The notes beneath the pieces were generated by a model. That model searched no databases. It had not been told where the DNA came from and saw only the letters and a list, made by a program, of their open reading frames with translations. A DNA stretch of 64,000 nt, taken from assembly GCA_030248295.1 (NCBI GenBank), contig JASANH010000606.1, positions 868,001 to 932,000 on the forward strand, in the 5' to 3' direction. Numbering within the stretch: position 1 is the first letter of the stretch; the number at the start of each line of letters is the position of its first letter. Both the position numbers and the translations under genes were made by a program. The DNA is from Mesodorylaimus sp. YZB2_4 (taxonomy: Eukaryota > Nematoda > Enoplea > Dorylaimida > Dorylaimidae). This document shows, piece by piece, positions 1 to 10,700 of this stretch.

Positions 1-1912
1 TTTATTTTATCCTTCAAAAACAGCATTCCTTCATATTTCCTACAATAGTGCTGAAATAATTGAGAAATTTTAGTAGATCTAACAGCGAGTACGGCCTGTC
101 TGCTAGTCTTAATGTAATACGACTGGGTCCGTATTACTGGAGGGAGTGACCGGTGGAGCTTTTGAACCACGCCAAAAACGCAGTGCAGTCTTCTAAGTCC
201 TCCGACCTAGTACATGGCTGACGCTCCCAATTGCCGGCTCCGTGCAGAGAATCGATTGCCAGTCGAGCCTCTACATCAAGTAATCTGCCGGAAGCTGACT
301 GTAAATCACTTTAATTTCGCGGCACCTACCCAAATTTCGCGGGTGCTAATTTTCGCGGTTTCTGGCTCAGAGTCAGTCACCAGTTTTATGCATGTGATGA
401 ATCTGCCGCTGATTCTCCAGACTGTACCAAAATGTTCGATCTTTCTAACGAACACAATTTCAGCTTCCTGTGTGCCTGCTTTCCCGCACGTAAGAACTTC
501 AACCATTAGATGCGTAAGGAGGCGCCTGGGTGGTGTTGCAGTGAAAGACTTCTGTCACTCACAGTTTGCTTGGCAGAGCTGGAGACCGTCGGCCTGAATT
601 CAACTCTGGCCGTCTAAGAATTTAGTGAACTTCTCTCTCCGCCTTGCACGTCTGGTGGTTGGTGACTGATCATTAATCTATTATGGGGTCCATGAACGAA
701 TAGAGGTCTTAATAGGGGGCGAGAGGCTCTCGAACCCAGCCCCCTCTGGGGTACGGTTGGGTACGGTTAGCCCATTCGGTCCACCAACATCGTGTAGTAA
801 CGACTAACACGCACCCTTGCCCGGCATGCATCCCGGGTGGACCCCAGTCGGATGGGCATGTAAGCAATCGACAAAAGTGGATCAGGCTGTCAGTGATCAA
901 ACAATTGCATGCTCAATGGGTTCTGAAAGCTCTTGATAGCTTCTGGTCAGAACTTTATGGTAGTCGCAGATCGAGAAAAGACTGATATCTTTAGTAGTGT
1001 CCAAGATGCCGGTCAGTCAGTGCATCACTACATTGATGAGGTGACGACCATTAAACTGCGGAATGATCTGCCGTATGACATAGTGACATATCACCAACGT
1101 TGTCCTTTGATGCTGTTCCGGGTTGAGCTGTCTGCGCACTGTGGGGCTCTCTGGGCAAACCTCGCGGAATAGCAGCTGGGGGCCACTCGCCAATGTGTTT
1201 TTCAGCCACAGACCAAGTGTGGTCGGGGTATCAGACTTGCTAGCTGCTGTGGGTTCTTGACGGAGTGCGAAGGCCCCACTTTTTACTTCCAGGAGTAGAC
1301 GGAGCAGCGCGCCGCATCTGCCAAGATCATCAAAGCATTTCCGTTTTCATCCCACTATGTAGTCTGCAGACCATCGCGACTAGGAAGTGCCTAGGGCAAT
1401 TAATCGGAGCAATAATAGTTGTTTGCTCCGGCTGCCTATGCTTGAACAAACGGGGCTGCTTGATGAAGACTAACTCGCGCGATCCTTGTTGGTGAGGGTG
1501 TTCTTGGCCTTAGTTGTCTTCACACACCCGCCCATTCACCCCCGCAGAAACCCCCAATTTTCTCGCATCGCTGCCCTTGTGGAGGAGTGTTCAATTTGAA
1601 TTACCTACCCTCGAGACTAGAATCGATCACTTTTGGATTGGTCCAAGCATATGTCATTGCTTATAGGAGCGATGCGCTGCCTTGAACAGCAAAGTTTACC
1701 CAAGAAAACTTGTCCGAGTCGGGCAGCACACCGTTATGACACTCGATCGGTCGTGGTATCGCGTCTTCGCTTTTTCTCAGTAGCTACAGTATCTGACTGA
1801 AGTAAAGTCACCAAGGAAAGTGCCCAGCCTTGTAGGTCTACCCTCGTGCCTCTCTCGCATCACGTTCTATTTCAGGTATATCGGGAGCCTTTCAGGGCTA
1901 TCTGCAGCGGAC
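1..1912. other. Leading region without a recognised gene
   Basis: No protein family is recognisable on either strand. Open frames here are short, overlap each other in several frames and show no splice-compatible continuation. The stretch holds one copy of a dispersed repeat (125-290). An acceptor-like TTCAG ends at 1875, just before the candidate peptide gene. The rest looks like ordinary mid-GC intergenic DNA. Confidence 0.5.
125..290 (+). repeat. Dispersed repeat, copy A
   Basis: The stretch beginning GGGTCCGTA is matched by a diverged copy at 36598-36745. Shared blocks in the same order are GGGTCCGTA, GGGAGTGAC, GAGCTTTTG, CCAC.CCAAAAAC and finally ATTGCCAG.CGAGCCTC. Gaps between blocks differ in length, so these are old copies of one interspersed element. 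No open frame or terminal repeats were seen, and its class is unknown. Confidence 0.65.
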
Positions 1913-2215
1913 ATGGTTTGCCCGTGGCATGCCAGGCTATCACTGCTTATCCTCGCGCTCCTACTGGCTGACCAGAGCACAGTCCACGGGCAGTACATGT
2001 GGCACGCGGCACTGGACCGTCCATTCCACTATTCTATGGCTTATCATCGACCAAGCAGGATACTGGTGCGACCTGAACTCGAATACGGCGCCCTGTACCC
2101 TGGACCAGTTCGCGTGATTCGGAGGAGTCCGAGCGAGGTTGGCTGGTGGCGCGAGTCCCCTCCGCCACACCTGGCCAGCTTGTGGTACAAGATATTTAAC
2201 GATTACGGAAAATGA
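1913..2215 (+). CDS. Candidate secreted peptide precursor with C-terminal amidation signal
   Basis: This is a 100-residue ORF in one exon. The N-terminus is a textbook signal peptide: a short basic start, a hydrophobic core LSLLILALLLA, and a probable cleavage after residues STVHG, leaving an N-terminal Gln that could cyclise. The mature part has no cysteine. It contains a dibasic Arg-Arg site (in RVIRR) and ends WYKIFNDYGK followed by the stop. A C-terminal Gly-Lys is the usual precursor signal for peptide amidation, so the predicted product is a 27-residue peptide ending in IFNDY-amide. An acceptor-like TTCAG lies 38 bases before the ATG, suggesting a 5' leader intron or a trans-splice site. 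I do not recognise the peptide family. The ORF is short, so a chance frame remains possible. The architecture, not homology, is the support. Confidence 0.5.
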   Translation: MVCPWHARLSLLILALLLADQSTVHGQYMWHAALDRPFHYSMAYHRPSRILVRPELEYGALYPGPVRVIRRSPSEVGWWRESPPPHLASLWYKIFNDYGK

Positions 2216-2646
2216 CCCGCTGACACAAGATGACCCGATGATGTGACCGATTGGACTTGTGTCCAATGTTTCTGCCTGTCATATCAGCATCGTAAGTGGA
2301 GGAGGAAATGCTCTCGTAAAAGATGATAGTGTAAAGTATGTTATGCACGAGAGGATCAGCTGTGACAACAACCATAGTCCAACTAACAGTACGAAGGACC
2401 CCATTTTTGTGGCTTGCAACTGGCATGGCAGAACAGAACACAAGATTTGAATTACCACTATCCCTAGCTGTGGGCTCACGATCAGACTCGTACATTTCAA
2501 ATTTCGCGCCCCGTGCGATAAGCAGCCTTGGACATGAAATCTAGTATGGTCGTAAGCGCAGCTGGGAAACTTCTCTCTCCTCGACTTAGATATCATTTTT
2601 GCCCCGAATCGTCATTCATCACATTCTCAATCTCGAATCAATCGAA

Positions 2647-2883
2647 ATGTCGACAGAAGCGAAGAAGTTATCCCGGGCTCAAGAGCAGATGATCAGAACG
2701 GTTGAGCGATTCAAGCTGGAACAGATCGCGCACGCTGATCGAATTCGACGTCGCAGCAACATCATGGCGCTCGGTTTGTTCGGTTTTGTGGTCGGGATCT
2801 ACGTGTACACGATACGCAAGATGGGCCAGGACAATTTCCTCGACGACGATGAACCTTTGATCAAGGAAAAGACCCCTTCATAG
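2647..2883 (+). CDS. COA3: COA3-like cytochrome c oxidase assembly factor (CCDC56 family)
   Basis: The 78-residue product fits COA3, a small inner-mitochondrial-membrane protein that helps translation and assembly of COX1 in complex IV. It starts with an amphipathic charged helix. A basic RRRSNI segment follows, then one membrane span (about residues 38-54, around ALGLFGFVVGIYVYT), then an acidic tail with the family-typical FLDDDEP. The family match rests on the order basic patch, NI, hydrophobic span with IY.YT, then FLD plus acids, which parallels animal COA3. The protein is shorter than human COA3 (106 residues), mainly at the N-terminus. The ATG at 2647 is the first in frame, and the coding sequence is one exon. 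Its stop lies only 158 bases from the stop of the convergent La gene. Confidence 0.8.
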   Translation: MSTEAKKLSRAQEQMIRTVERFKLEQIAHADRIRRRSNIMALGLFGFVVGIYVYTIRKMGQDNFLDDDEPLIKEKTPS

Positions 2884-3041
2884 ACTCTTCCACAACCGTG
2901 TTTTGGGTAGATATGCCTGCTTTAGAATTTACAAAACTGTGTGACTGTTGTTAGGCTAAAGAAATCGAATTGTTACTCGCAAGGTTTCTGTGCGACAAAG
3001 GTACGTAAAACAGCAACAATTCCAATTTCTGATGCAATCAT

Positions 3042-6000
3042 TCACTGAGTCTCTTCAATCTTGGCTTTCTTTTCAATGCCACCTTCAGAAGTGGGAGCTG
3101 ATCGTTTTGCAGCGTTTCCTGAAACAGGGCCTTTTTTACGCTTTTTCGGATACAGCTTCAGTGCAACTTACGAAGCTCCTTCTCCGCTTTTCCCTCGGCA
3201 TCGCTTTCGCTGCTGCTACTGAACCTTTTCTTGACGTTTTTTGGTTTAGTGTCAGCTTCCCCGTCACCATCTTCTTCCTCGTCGTAATGGCCTCTTCCGC
3301 GTCCACCTCCTCGTCCGCGGCCACGTCCTCCCCGTCCTCGGCCTCGACCTCCGCGTCCTCGTCCACGACCACCACGCCCTACAATAGTCGGGTTCAGTAA
3401 CGAATGACAGAAAACCCTCCGACATCGCACCTGATTTCTGGTCTCTGGCTTCCCGTATAGCTTTCTGGGTTCGCTCCCAATACTGCTGTTCAGCTTCACC
3501 CGTTACTATTTCCGTTGCAAGATCGGCCTCACCCAACGTCAATTTGCCATCTTTCGCCTCCAATGCGCGTTTCAGTATGTCCTCCGCGCTGTTGGCCTGG
3601 TTCTCAAATCGAACAAAAGCCTGACAAAGCAAAACGTCTTTATCAAAACTGGCCAGTAAGTATAGAGTTTCCGCCAACCTCTTCCTGCCCCTTCTCGAAT
3701 TCTATCCACTCCGGCTTTTGTATTTCATTGAACAACTCTCGAATATTGTCCAGGGTCACTCCTTCCTTCGGTATACCCGTAAGATGAAGTACACGCCCCA
3801 GTGTGAACGACTGTGATTCCTGAAAAGACGAAACGTGTCAAATAGGAAAATCAGGTAGCACTAATTGCAAGCAACAGTGCCCCATCGATCCGCCCACCCT
3901 ATTCAGCAGCAATCCTAAACTCTTCTGGTTTCTCGCCAATACTGCCCATCCTAAAGGGACACATGGGAACAGACCAGCGCCGAAACCAGGACTTTCACGG
4001 GGACTTGTTCACAGTATTATGCCAGACACAATCATCTCCAGTTTGATGATCAGATTGAATCAGGAACTCACTCTACCCTCGGATTGGTGGCTCGTTCGAT
4101 GCTGGACCACCTCTGATCAGAATCAGTCTCACAAAGAACAAATCACCCTTTCCACAACCGCCTCCCTCCAATTAGGCATCTGAGTGCGAATAGCGTCGAT
4201 CTGCGATAACTGAACCACGGCGATCGGTGTTCGAGGCGGACGAAGATGGAGACAAGAAGGCGCGATATAGAAATGCGTTCAATCCAATCACAACACACAC
4301 AAATCCCAATAAGCACAGGAAGCTATAGGCGTACACTTCGGGCGAAGTTGGTACTGGCTTAATCTCGTAGTGAGCAGAAGACATAGCAAACGCTGGCTAC
4401 TTCGAGCACCGCCAACTCAACCAGTCCCCCATTCCACGAAGAGATAAAATGAAATGGCAAACGGGAAAAGCAAGCCAGCAAATACACCATCCGTGGAAAA
4501 CACCTCAGCGAGGACCAATAAAATGTAATTTATAATCAACTCTCCACGCCTGCACCGAAGCTCAAGATACTCGTCGCCATATATAGTATAGTCGCTGGAG
4601 GAAAGAGCCAGAAGGTGGGCAATAAACTCGAATCGAGACGCTACCAAGCGAATGATGGCTATCAGACCCGACGACGACCGTAAGCAACTGGTCACGACAT
4701 GGGTGTATATCCAGCATAGGCAAACACTAACGACAAGACGAACCCAGCCGTCTCTGAAGAAGGCCCGTCAGCCGTAAGCGCTCAATAATCCCCGGCAAAT
4801 TGGACATCACCTCATAAGCTACTGCCAGTGGGCATTAACATCCCGTGAAACGAAGTGTGGTGTCGGGGCCCGAGTCAGCCTCCGGTTTCCGTTATGCACA
4901 GCACCAACCTCAATTACCTCCTTTTTCGCTTGATCACCGTTTCGATACTGATTTTTACGTTCTTCCTTTTTCCTTTTAGTCTCTTCCATTTTCTCTTTGA
5001 AATATTGATCCCTAAAAAAGTTCCAGCTGCAAACGTGCAAAACTGCAAGTACAACCCATTGCTTACTGCATCAAGCGGACCAGCACATCGTCGCCGTGCT
5101 TTACATTCTCCAAATCGACGAACTTTTTGGCTTCTTCGCGAGTCGGAAACGTGACAAAAACGGAACCCTAAAAGACTATGGGTGAATCGCGTATTTCAAA
5201 TCAAGAAAATGACAAAATACTTTAAAATTTCGTTGCTTATCGCTTTTATAAAATCGCATGACCACTCTTTCAACGCTGCTGAAGTTCTTGAAGAATTCCT
5301 GCAACTCGTCCAACGTTATATTTTCTGGGAATCGTTTCTGAAACAGATTGCTAATTTCGTCGCATGAGTTCCAACGAGAAACAAAAACATACGACATAGA
5401 CAGTGCGGGCCTTGACCTCCTGCCAGTACTCCAAAGAATTTTCAGGCAGCGGCTTCAAACGACGGATTTTCTTGCCTTCTTCGTCCACCTAAAACGTACG
5501 CATCAGCCATGTTTACAATAATAAAGCCACCAACGACACCGACTTACCTCTAGAATTCCGCTTTTTGACTTGCGAAGGGCAGCAGCGATAAAACTGATGT
5601 CTTCACTCAATGTCTTCAGACGATTGAATTTCGTCATGGTGTCCAAAGGAACCCCTAAAAACGAGTGTGCATCTGAATTAACAAATATACTGATAACGTT
5701 ATTCAGAAAAAGGAACGGTCGCATTTTTTTGAGCATAAAATATTTTGCAGGCCTCCAAACAGAAAACGTCCCATTCTGGACCCCCCTTCGCTATGAAACA
5801 GGATGGTTAGACGTGCACCTGGGGCCGGTTTCACAATCACCTAGGACATGTCTAAATATAAGGACATCCGAATTCCCATCCAAAATTATTGCACACAAGT
5901 TAGGACAAGCCCTACCCGATTGTGAAAGTGCCCGCTGCACTTTGGCGAGCCACAAAAAATTTCTCAAGTCCGACATGCGAGACAGAAAAGAATATGATAA

Positions 6001-7029
6001 ACTGCAACAGTTACGGTTAATCGAATTCGCAGATACCCGAAGTTGCAGTTATTCAATGCTTGGAAACATTTTCCTAAAGGAACCCCCAAATGGTTTTGTT
6101 AGATAATGCTTAACGCTAAAAATTTTTCACCCTTTGCGCTCTGAAACCTAAAAAACACGGCTACGCGAGGCACACAACTAGTAGATGCATTTACCCGAGG
6201 TTGCATCCAGCATCGACCGACCCGACCCTGGGCCTGGATCCCGATCCCGATCCGATACAGGGTCTGGATCGGCCCGATCCGATCCGGCCGATACGCTTCA
6301 AAAAAAAGATATAGGGATGACGTGTTTGTTGGCACTGCGTCCTCATCAACCTGCCGTGGGTCCTCGTTATCACTCTTTTTCGAACTCCTCCAAAACACAT
6401 AGAAAGAGCTAAGCAGCACCTAAAGCACGATTAAATAGTGATTTGAGAGAAAAAATGGGATTTTCTCGTTATACTTTGTCACATTGTATCATTTCACAGC
6501 AGATAAAGCGCGAAAAATATTAGTTGCCGATACGGCCGATCCAGAAGTTAGATCGGATCGGGAACCGATCCCCCTCGGATCGGTTCGGCCGGATCGGTTA
6601 ATGCTGGGGCTGCACTCATTTCGCGGCGCGGCACAATAAGCGAGAGCGACTGTACTGCATTGCACTTATTTACAAGGGTATGCAATCTCATTTGGGATCT
6701 GGCATTTCATCACCTATCATCCGCCCATGGCCCACTGATTTAGCCCACCATAGATATGTATACATGCAGCAAACAAGCAGCAATGCTTTCAAAACACTTA
6801 CAGCCGTCATCTTTCTTGATTTCCGCTTGAAGAAACTTATCTTTTGGTAGATTCAAGTCGCCGAAATAATACTAAAATACAAAAAGTTCATACTTAGCTA
6901 CAATACAATTCTAAACGAAAAAAAAGCGAAAACAAAATAGATCAAAATGATTCAGCTCACCTCCACCTGTTGAATTATTTTTTGCTCCAAGGACGAGATT
7001 TCGCCGGTACCATCTGTGGGTTCTCCCAT
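3042..7029 (-). CDS. La: La ribonucleoprotein (SS-B autoantigen homologue)
   Basis: La binds 3' oligo-U tails of new RNA polymerase III transcripts and chaperones tRNA precursors in the nucleus. Eleven coding exons, in coding order: 6961-7029, 6802-6871, 5548-5654, 5393-5488, 5221-5337, 5067-5167, 4918-5011, 3679-3819, 3431-3620, 3172-3378, 3042-3118. All frames join to give 422 residues (human La has 408). The La motif is at about 10-90, with the diagnostic YYFGDLNLPKDKFL and DDGWVPL. RRM1 follows at about 110-185, then a charged helix, then RRM2 at about 225-315 with AFVRFENQ. A GRGGRG-rich segment and an acidic stretch come next, and the tail KRSAP...KKAKIEETQ resembles a nuclear localisation signal. 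The intron after 3679 starts GTTGGC, a weak donor chosen because it restores RRM2. The intron before the RGG exon is only 52 bases. The GTAAGTTG donor at 3171 was preferred to reading on to a stop at 3158. Confidence 0.94.
4172..4384 (-). CDS. Small single-span membrane protein ORF inside a La intron
   Basis: This 70-residue ORF lies within La intron 7 (3820-4917) on the same strand. It has a short polar N-terminus, one strong hydrophobic segment (residues about 19-44, around YAYSFLCLLGFVCVVIGLNAF), then a Ser- and Arg-rich tail with RRGSV, which resembles a basophilic kinase site. I do not recognise a family. It could be a nested small gene, an alternative exon of La, or a chance ORF. Hydrophobic composition and a genuine ATG favour a gene. 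The short length argues for caution. Confidence 0.33.
   Translation of the reverse strand: MSSAHYEIKPVPTSPEVYAYSFLCLLGFVCVVIGLNAFLYRAFLSPSSSASNTDRRGSVIADRRYSHSDA
5813..5940. repeat. Foldback (MITE-like) element in La intron 2
   Basis: The ends are imperfect inverted repeats. The left end runs GTGCACCTGGGGCCGGTTTC then ACAATCACCTAGGACATGTC. The reverse complement of the right end reads GTGCAGCGGGCACTTTCACA then ATCGGGTAGGGCTTGTC. They share GTGCA, GGG, TTTCACAATC, TAGG and TGTC in order over about 40 bases. The whole unit is 128 bases with no coding capacity of its own. This is typical of a non-autonomous DNA transposon remnant. A clear target-site duplication was not identified. Confidence 0.6.
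6246..6562. repeat. GATCC/GATCGG-rich inverted repeat pair in La intron 2
   Basis: The left arm (about 6246-6282) contains CCCGATCCGAT, then seven bases, then CTGGATCGGCC. The right arm (about 6526-6562) carries the same blocks in reverse complement with the same seven-base spacing. About 240 bases lie between the arms. Both arms sit in wider tracts of degenerate GATCC/GATCGG repeats (6216-6300 and 6530-6600). This could be a second foldback element or a simple-sequence tract that inverted. No gene was seen inside. Confidence 0.55.
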
Positions 7030-7685
7030 TTTGAATCAACGAAAAATTAGAAATTTCTTGATAAGAACAGCCAATTTGCAATCAGTCGACTTCTTCGAAG
7101 TTTTGCTTGTGACGTTGTTATGAAACAAATCGAAAATAAAAATTGCAGCCCATTTCATAAATTTTGTTTTCGGCTACAGTAAGCCGTAAACCAAAGCGCA
7201 CAATGTGGCGTTGACTGCGTGTACAATTCGGCGCGAATTTAAAAATTAAAGCCTTCAACTAGTGACATTGAACACACGATGGTTTTGTCAAGGTGCTTGA
7301 AGCAGACCTGAAACTAGTTGGTCTTGGTCTTGTACTTGTCAAATAATGGCTCGGTCGCAAGTGCAACAACCTCTACTGATGAGCTTGTTTTTCTCACTTT
7401 ATTCACTTCCTCATTTGACCAGAGCGCCAAAACAACTTTCCTGCGTCATCGAAGCTGGCACATGTTTAGAGTTGTTCGGTGCAATTCTGCGGCTCTGCTC
7501 ATCATAAAAAAGCGACTTTCAACCGGAGCAAAACATGAGAATCGATCGAGCGTGCGTCGCTGCTGCCTGGTTGTCTCCATTTTGGTATGCTCGCCTGTCG
7601 GCCACGCGTCTTGTCGCCAGTGCCGATTCTCACGTTTCTGTTAGGCGGCCTAGTTCGTTCGGTCTGTAATGCACGTAGTGGCTTG

Positions 7686-7692
7686 TATAAAA
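7686..7692 (+). promoter_or_regulatory. TATA box candidate for PEPCK exon 1a
   Basis: A perfect TATAAAA lies 101 bases (7692 to 7793) before the ATG of the upstream first coding exon of PEPCK copy 1. A transcription start about 30 bases downstream would fall near 7715-7720. An acceptor-like TTTTTCAG ends at 7734, so a short leader could also be joined there. Confidence 0.45.
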
Positions 7693-7792
7693 CCGTCCTC
7701 TCGTTGCCTATCTCTTCATTGTTTGATTTTTCAGTCGAACGTGGACCGGTATTTTTGCTGTTAGGATCTCTGGTTTCTGAGAAGCTTTCGAC

Positions 7793-10700
7793 ATGACGTC
7801 GTTGACACAAATTGGCGAAGGCGATTTCTTCACGGTCAATGAAATCGTCACCCGCAAGTTGGGCCATATTCCAATTGCGAAAGTAAGCATTGCATTTTTT
7901 AGCGTGAGGAACACTTTTTTGCTTGGATTAGCCGCTACTCTTTTTTCTGGATATAAGCTCAACTTTTTTGCATTGCATTCACGCGTATTGTCCTTTTCCT
8001 TGGCAATGGTCAGATGAGGACAGTAGTCTGATCAAAGAACTGTACGCTCACCTTTGCTCCTTGTCGCCTGTGTTTACGAGCAGCCTGGTTGTTTATTCTC
8101 ATGGTCTTTCACCGCCGCGCAAGCAAAGCGTAGACGAGAGCACGAGTGGCTTTTGCATATTGCACACTCCAAACAGGACGTACGTGCATTTTGGCCGGTG
8201 CGGTTGATGGAGTATCTTTGCCGTTTTGTTGACACTAAAACGCCACGTAAAAGCCTTCGCCGGGCGAGCTAAGTTCTGGTGTGCATAGCAGATTGGAAAA
8301 TCGGAACACCTCGACGGAGTGGCCTGGTAGCTTCCATTCTAACTTTAGGCCGTGCAGTGAGTGTAGTTTTATTGAAACAGGCAGGTCGTGTTCAGTCAGT
8401 TGTTGGTTGGCTGGTGTTATCGGACTAGTCGACTGGGAAACCACGTGCTTTCTAATATTTTGAGATTTGCTCTACCTTTTGTGGAATTGTTTGACACAAT
8501 CATGACTTCACCACCCGCCGGAGGCTTGTTGGCCCCTCCGCCAGTAGCCTTACGTCAGATGTCTGATGATGGCTTTTACGTCGTTAACGAAGTGGTCACA
8601 AAACGTTTGGGTCATTTGCCCATTGTTAAGGTCTTGTCATTCTCAGAAATATGATTGCCTCCTTCTATAACAACGTCTCTGTTTCAGGGTGACTTCCATT
8701 TGCTTCCGTACAAGGTGCAAAAATTTGTGGCGGAAAAGGCTGAATTGATGCGCCCGAGGGGCATCTACATCTGCGATGTAAGTTTTTTGCCTTCTTTCAT
8801 TCTTGTTCCAAATAGAAATAAAACTCAACATCGTTTTTCTGTTTGCTCCAATTATATTCCACACACATTATGAGATGTTATTTGGCACTAGAAATCTATA
8901 GGCCTACAGACTGCCTTCTTGGGCCTAGATTCATTTGGCTGCTTTTTCTGACAAGTAACTTTTTTCTCAGGGTTCGCAACACGAAGCCGATGAAATTATT
9001 CACAAGCTAGTTGAGCGTGGCATGTTATCGCCATTGAAGAAGCGTGAAAATTGGTAAGCCAGGACATCTCGCTGTGACAACGTGCCTCTTGTCCATGATG
9101 GGTTTGTTTGTCCTCTCAGGGTGACGAGGGTCGTGAGGGGAAGCTGCAGGGAAAGGATGATAACAACTGTTGTCACGTGGTGCCATAAATAACGGGTGCA
9201 TAACATGCTTCTGTTTCAGTTTCATTTGCCGCACGGATCCGAAGGACGTGGCTCGTGTGGAAAGCAAGACATGGATCGCCACTCCCGACAAGTACGAAAC
9301 GGTGACACATACGCCGGAGGGTGTCGAACCCCTAATGGGACACTGGATGAGCCTCAATCAATTTTCGAAGGAACTCGATGATCGTTTTCCCGGTTGCATG
9401 GCTGGTGAGTCAATACAAGTGATGCTGTGTGCCTGGGTCCAGTAGTCCTCATCTTTAAGGTCGTATGATGTACGTGATCCCGTTCAGCATGGGCCCGATT
9501 GGCAGCCCGTTATCCAAGATCGGTGTAGAATTGACGGACAGCAACTACGTGGTGTTGTGCATGCGCCTGATGACTCGAGTGAGCCACGATGTTTGGGACG
9601 CGTTGGGTGATCATGATTTTGTGCGGTGCATCCATTCGATTGGCCTGCCGCGTCCGGTGAAGCGTAAGCCACGAAAAGGTTATTCCGAAAGGGCGCATCA
9701 TTGAAATTGAGTCTTGATTTCAGAGAAGGTGATCAATCACTGGCCGTGTAATCCCGAAAAGGTAATCATTGCGCATCGGCCTGCTGAGCGCGAAATCTGG
9801 TCTTTTGGCTCTGGATACGGAGGCAACAGCTTGTTGGGTAAAAAGTGTTTCGCCCTGCGTATCGCATCGTGTATTGCTCGCGACGAAGGCTGGATCGCTG
9901 AACACATGTTGGTAAGACTCGTATTCTCGCCCATTGATCGCTGGTCTTGAACACCCTTGCTTTTTTTAGATAATGAGCGTCACGAACCCGCAAGGAAAGG
10001 AAAGATACATCGCGGCTGCTTTCCCATCTGCGTGCGGAAAGACGAATATGGCCATGTTGCAGCCCACTCTCCCCGGATGGACGGTAAAATGCGTTGGTAA
10101 GTCTTATTCGTTAGATTATTGTAAGTTTTGTTCAACCAGACTACGCTGCAGGTGACGATATCGCTTGGATGCGTTTTGATCAAAATGGTCAATTAAGGGG
10201 TATCAATCCGGAGAACGGTTTCTTCGGTGTTGCACCTGGTAAGATGCTAAGGTTTGGCTGGAGATGGGATATTTGTTGACTTAATCGTATGTTTGTTCAG
10301 GTACAAATCATAAGACGAATCCAATTGCTATGGAATGCATTAAGACGAATTCGATTTTCACCAATACGGCGGAAACAATTGATGGTGATTTCTTCTGGGA
10401 GGGTTTGGAAGATGAAATCTCTGATAAGGTGAGGGAGCGTTGGAGGATCGTAGTGCGAGCATGCGAGCTTTCACTTAGACGCCGTTTCTGGAGCTATCTT
10501 TCAGTCTGAGACCGATGAGCGCATACCATAAAGGGATTCACAATGAAGTATAATCATCAATTCGAATTATGTTTTAGAATATTGAAATGATCAATTGGTT
10601 GGGCGAGCCATGGAAAATTGGAATGCCGGGAAAAGCTGCTCATCCAAACAGTCGTTTCACGACTCCAGCGCGCCAATGCCCAGTCTTGCATCCGAAGTGG

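Noticed and set aside
700..780. Possible tRNA T-arm (GGTTCGAGA on the minus strand)
   Set aside because: No matching acceptor stem, A box or cloverleaf could be built around it. No tRNA gene was found anywhere in the window.
3158..3171. La ending at a stop at 3158 (…ELRKLH)
   Set aside because: A strong GTAAGTTG donor precedes this stop, and the next exon gives a basic La-like tail ending KIEETQ, so the spliced ending was preferred.
5570..6106. Plus-strand ORF of 178 codons
   Set aside because: It runs opposite La exon 3 and across the foldback element. No family resemblance was seen, so it is treated as chance.
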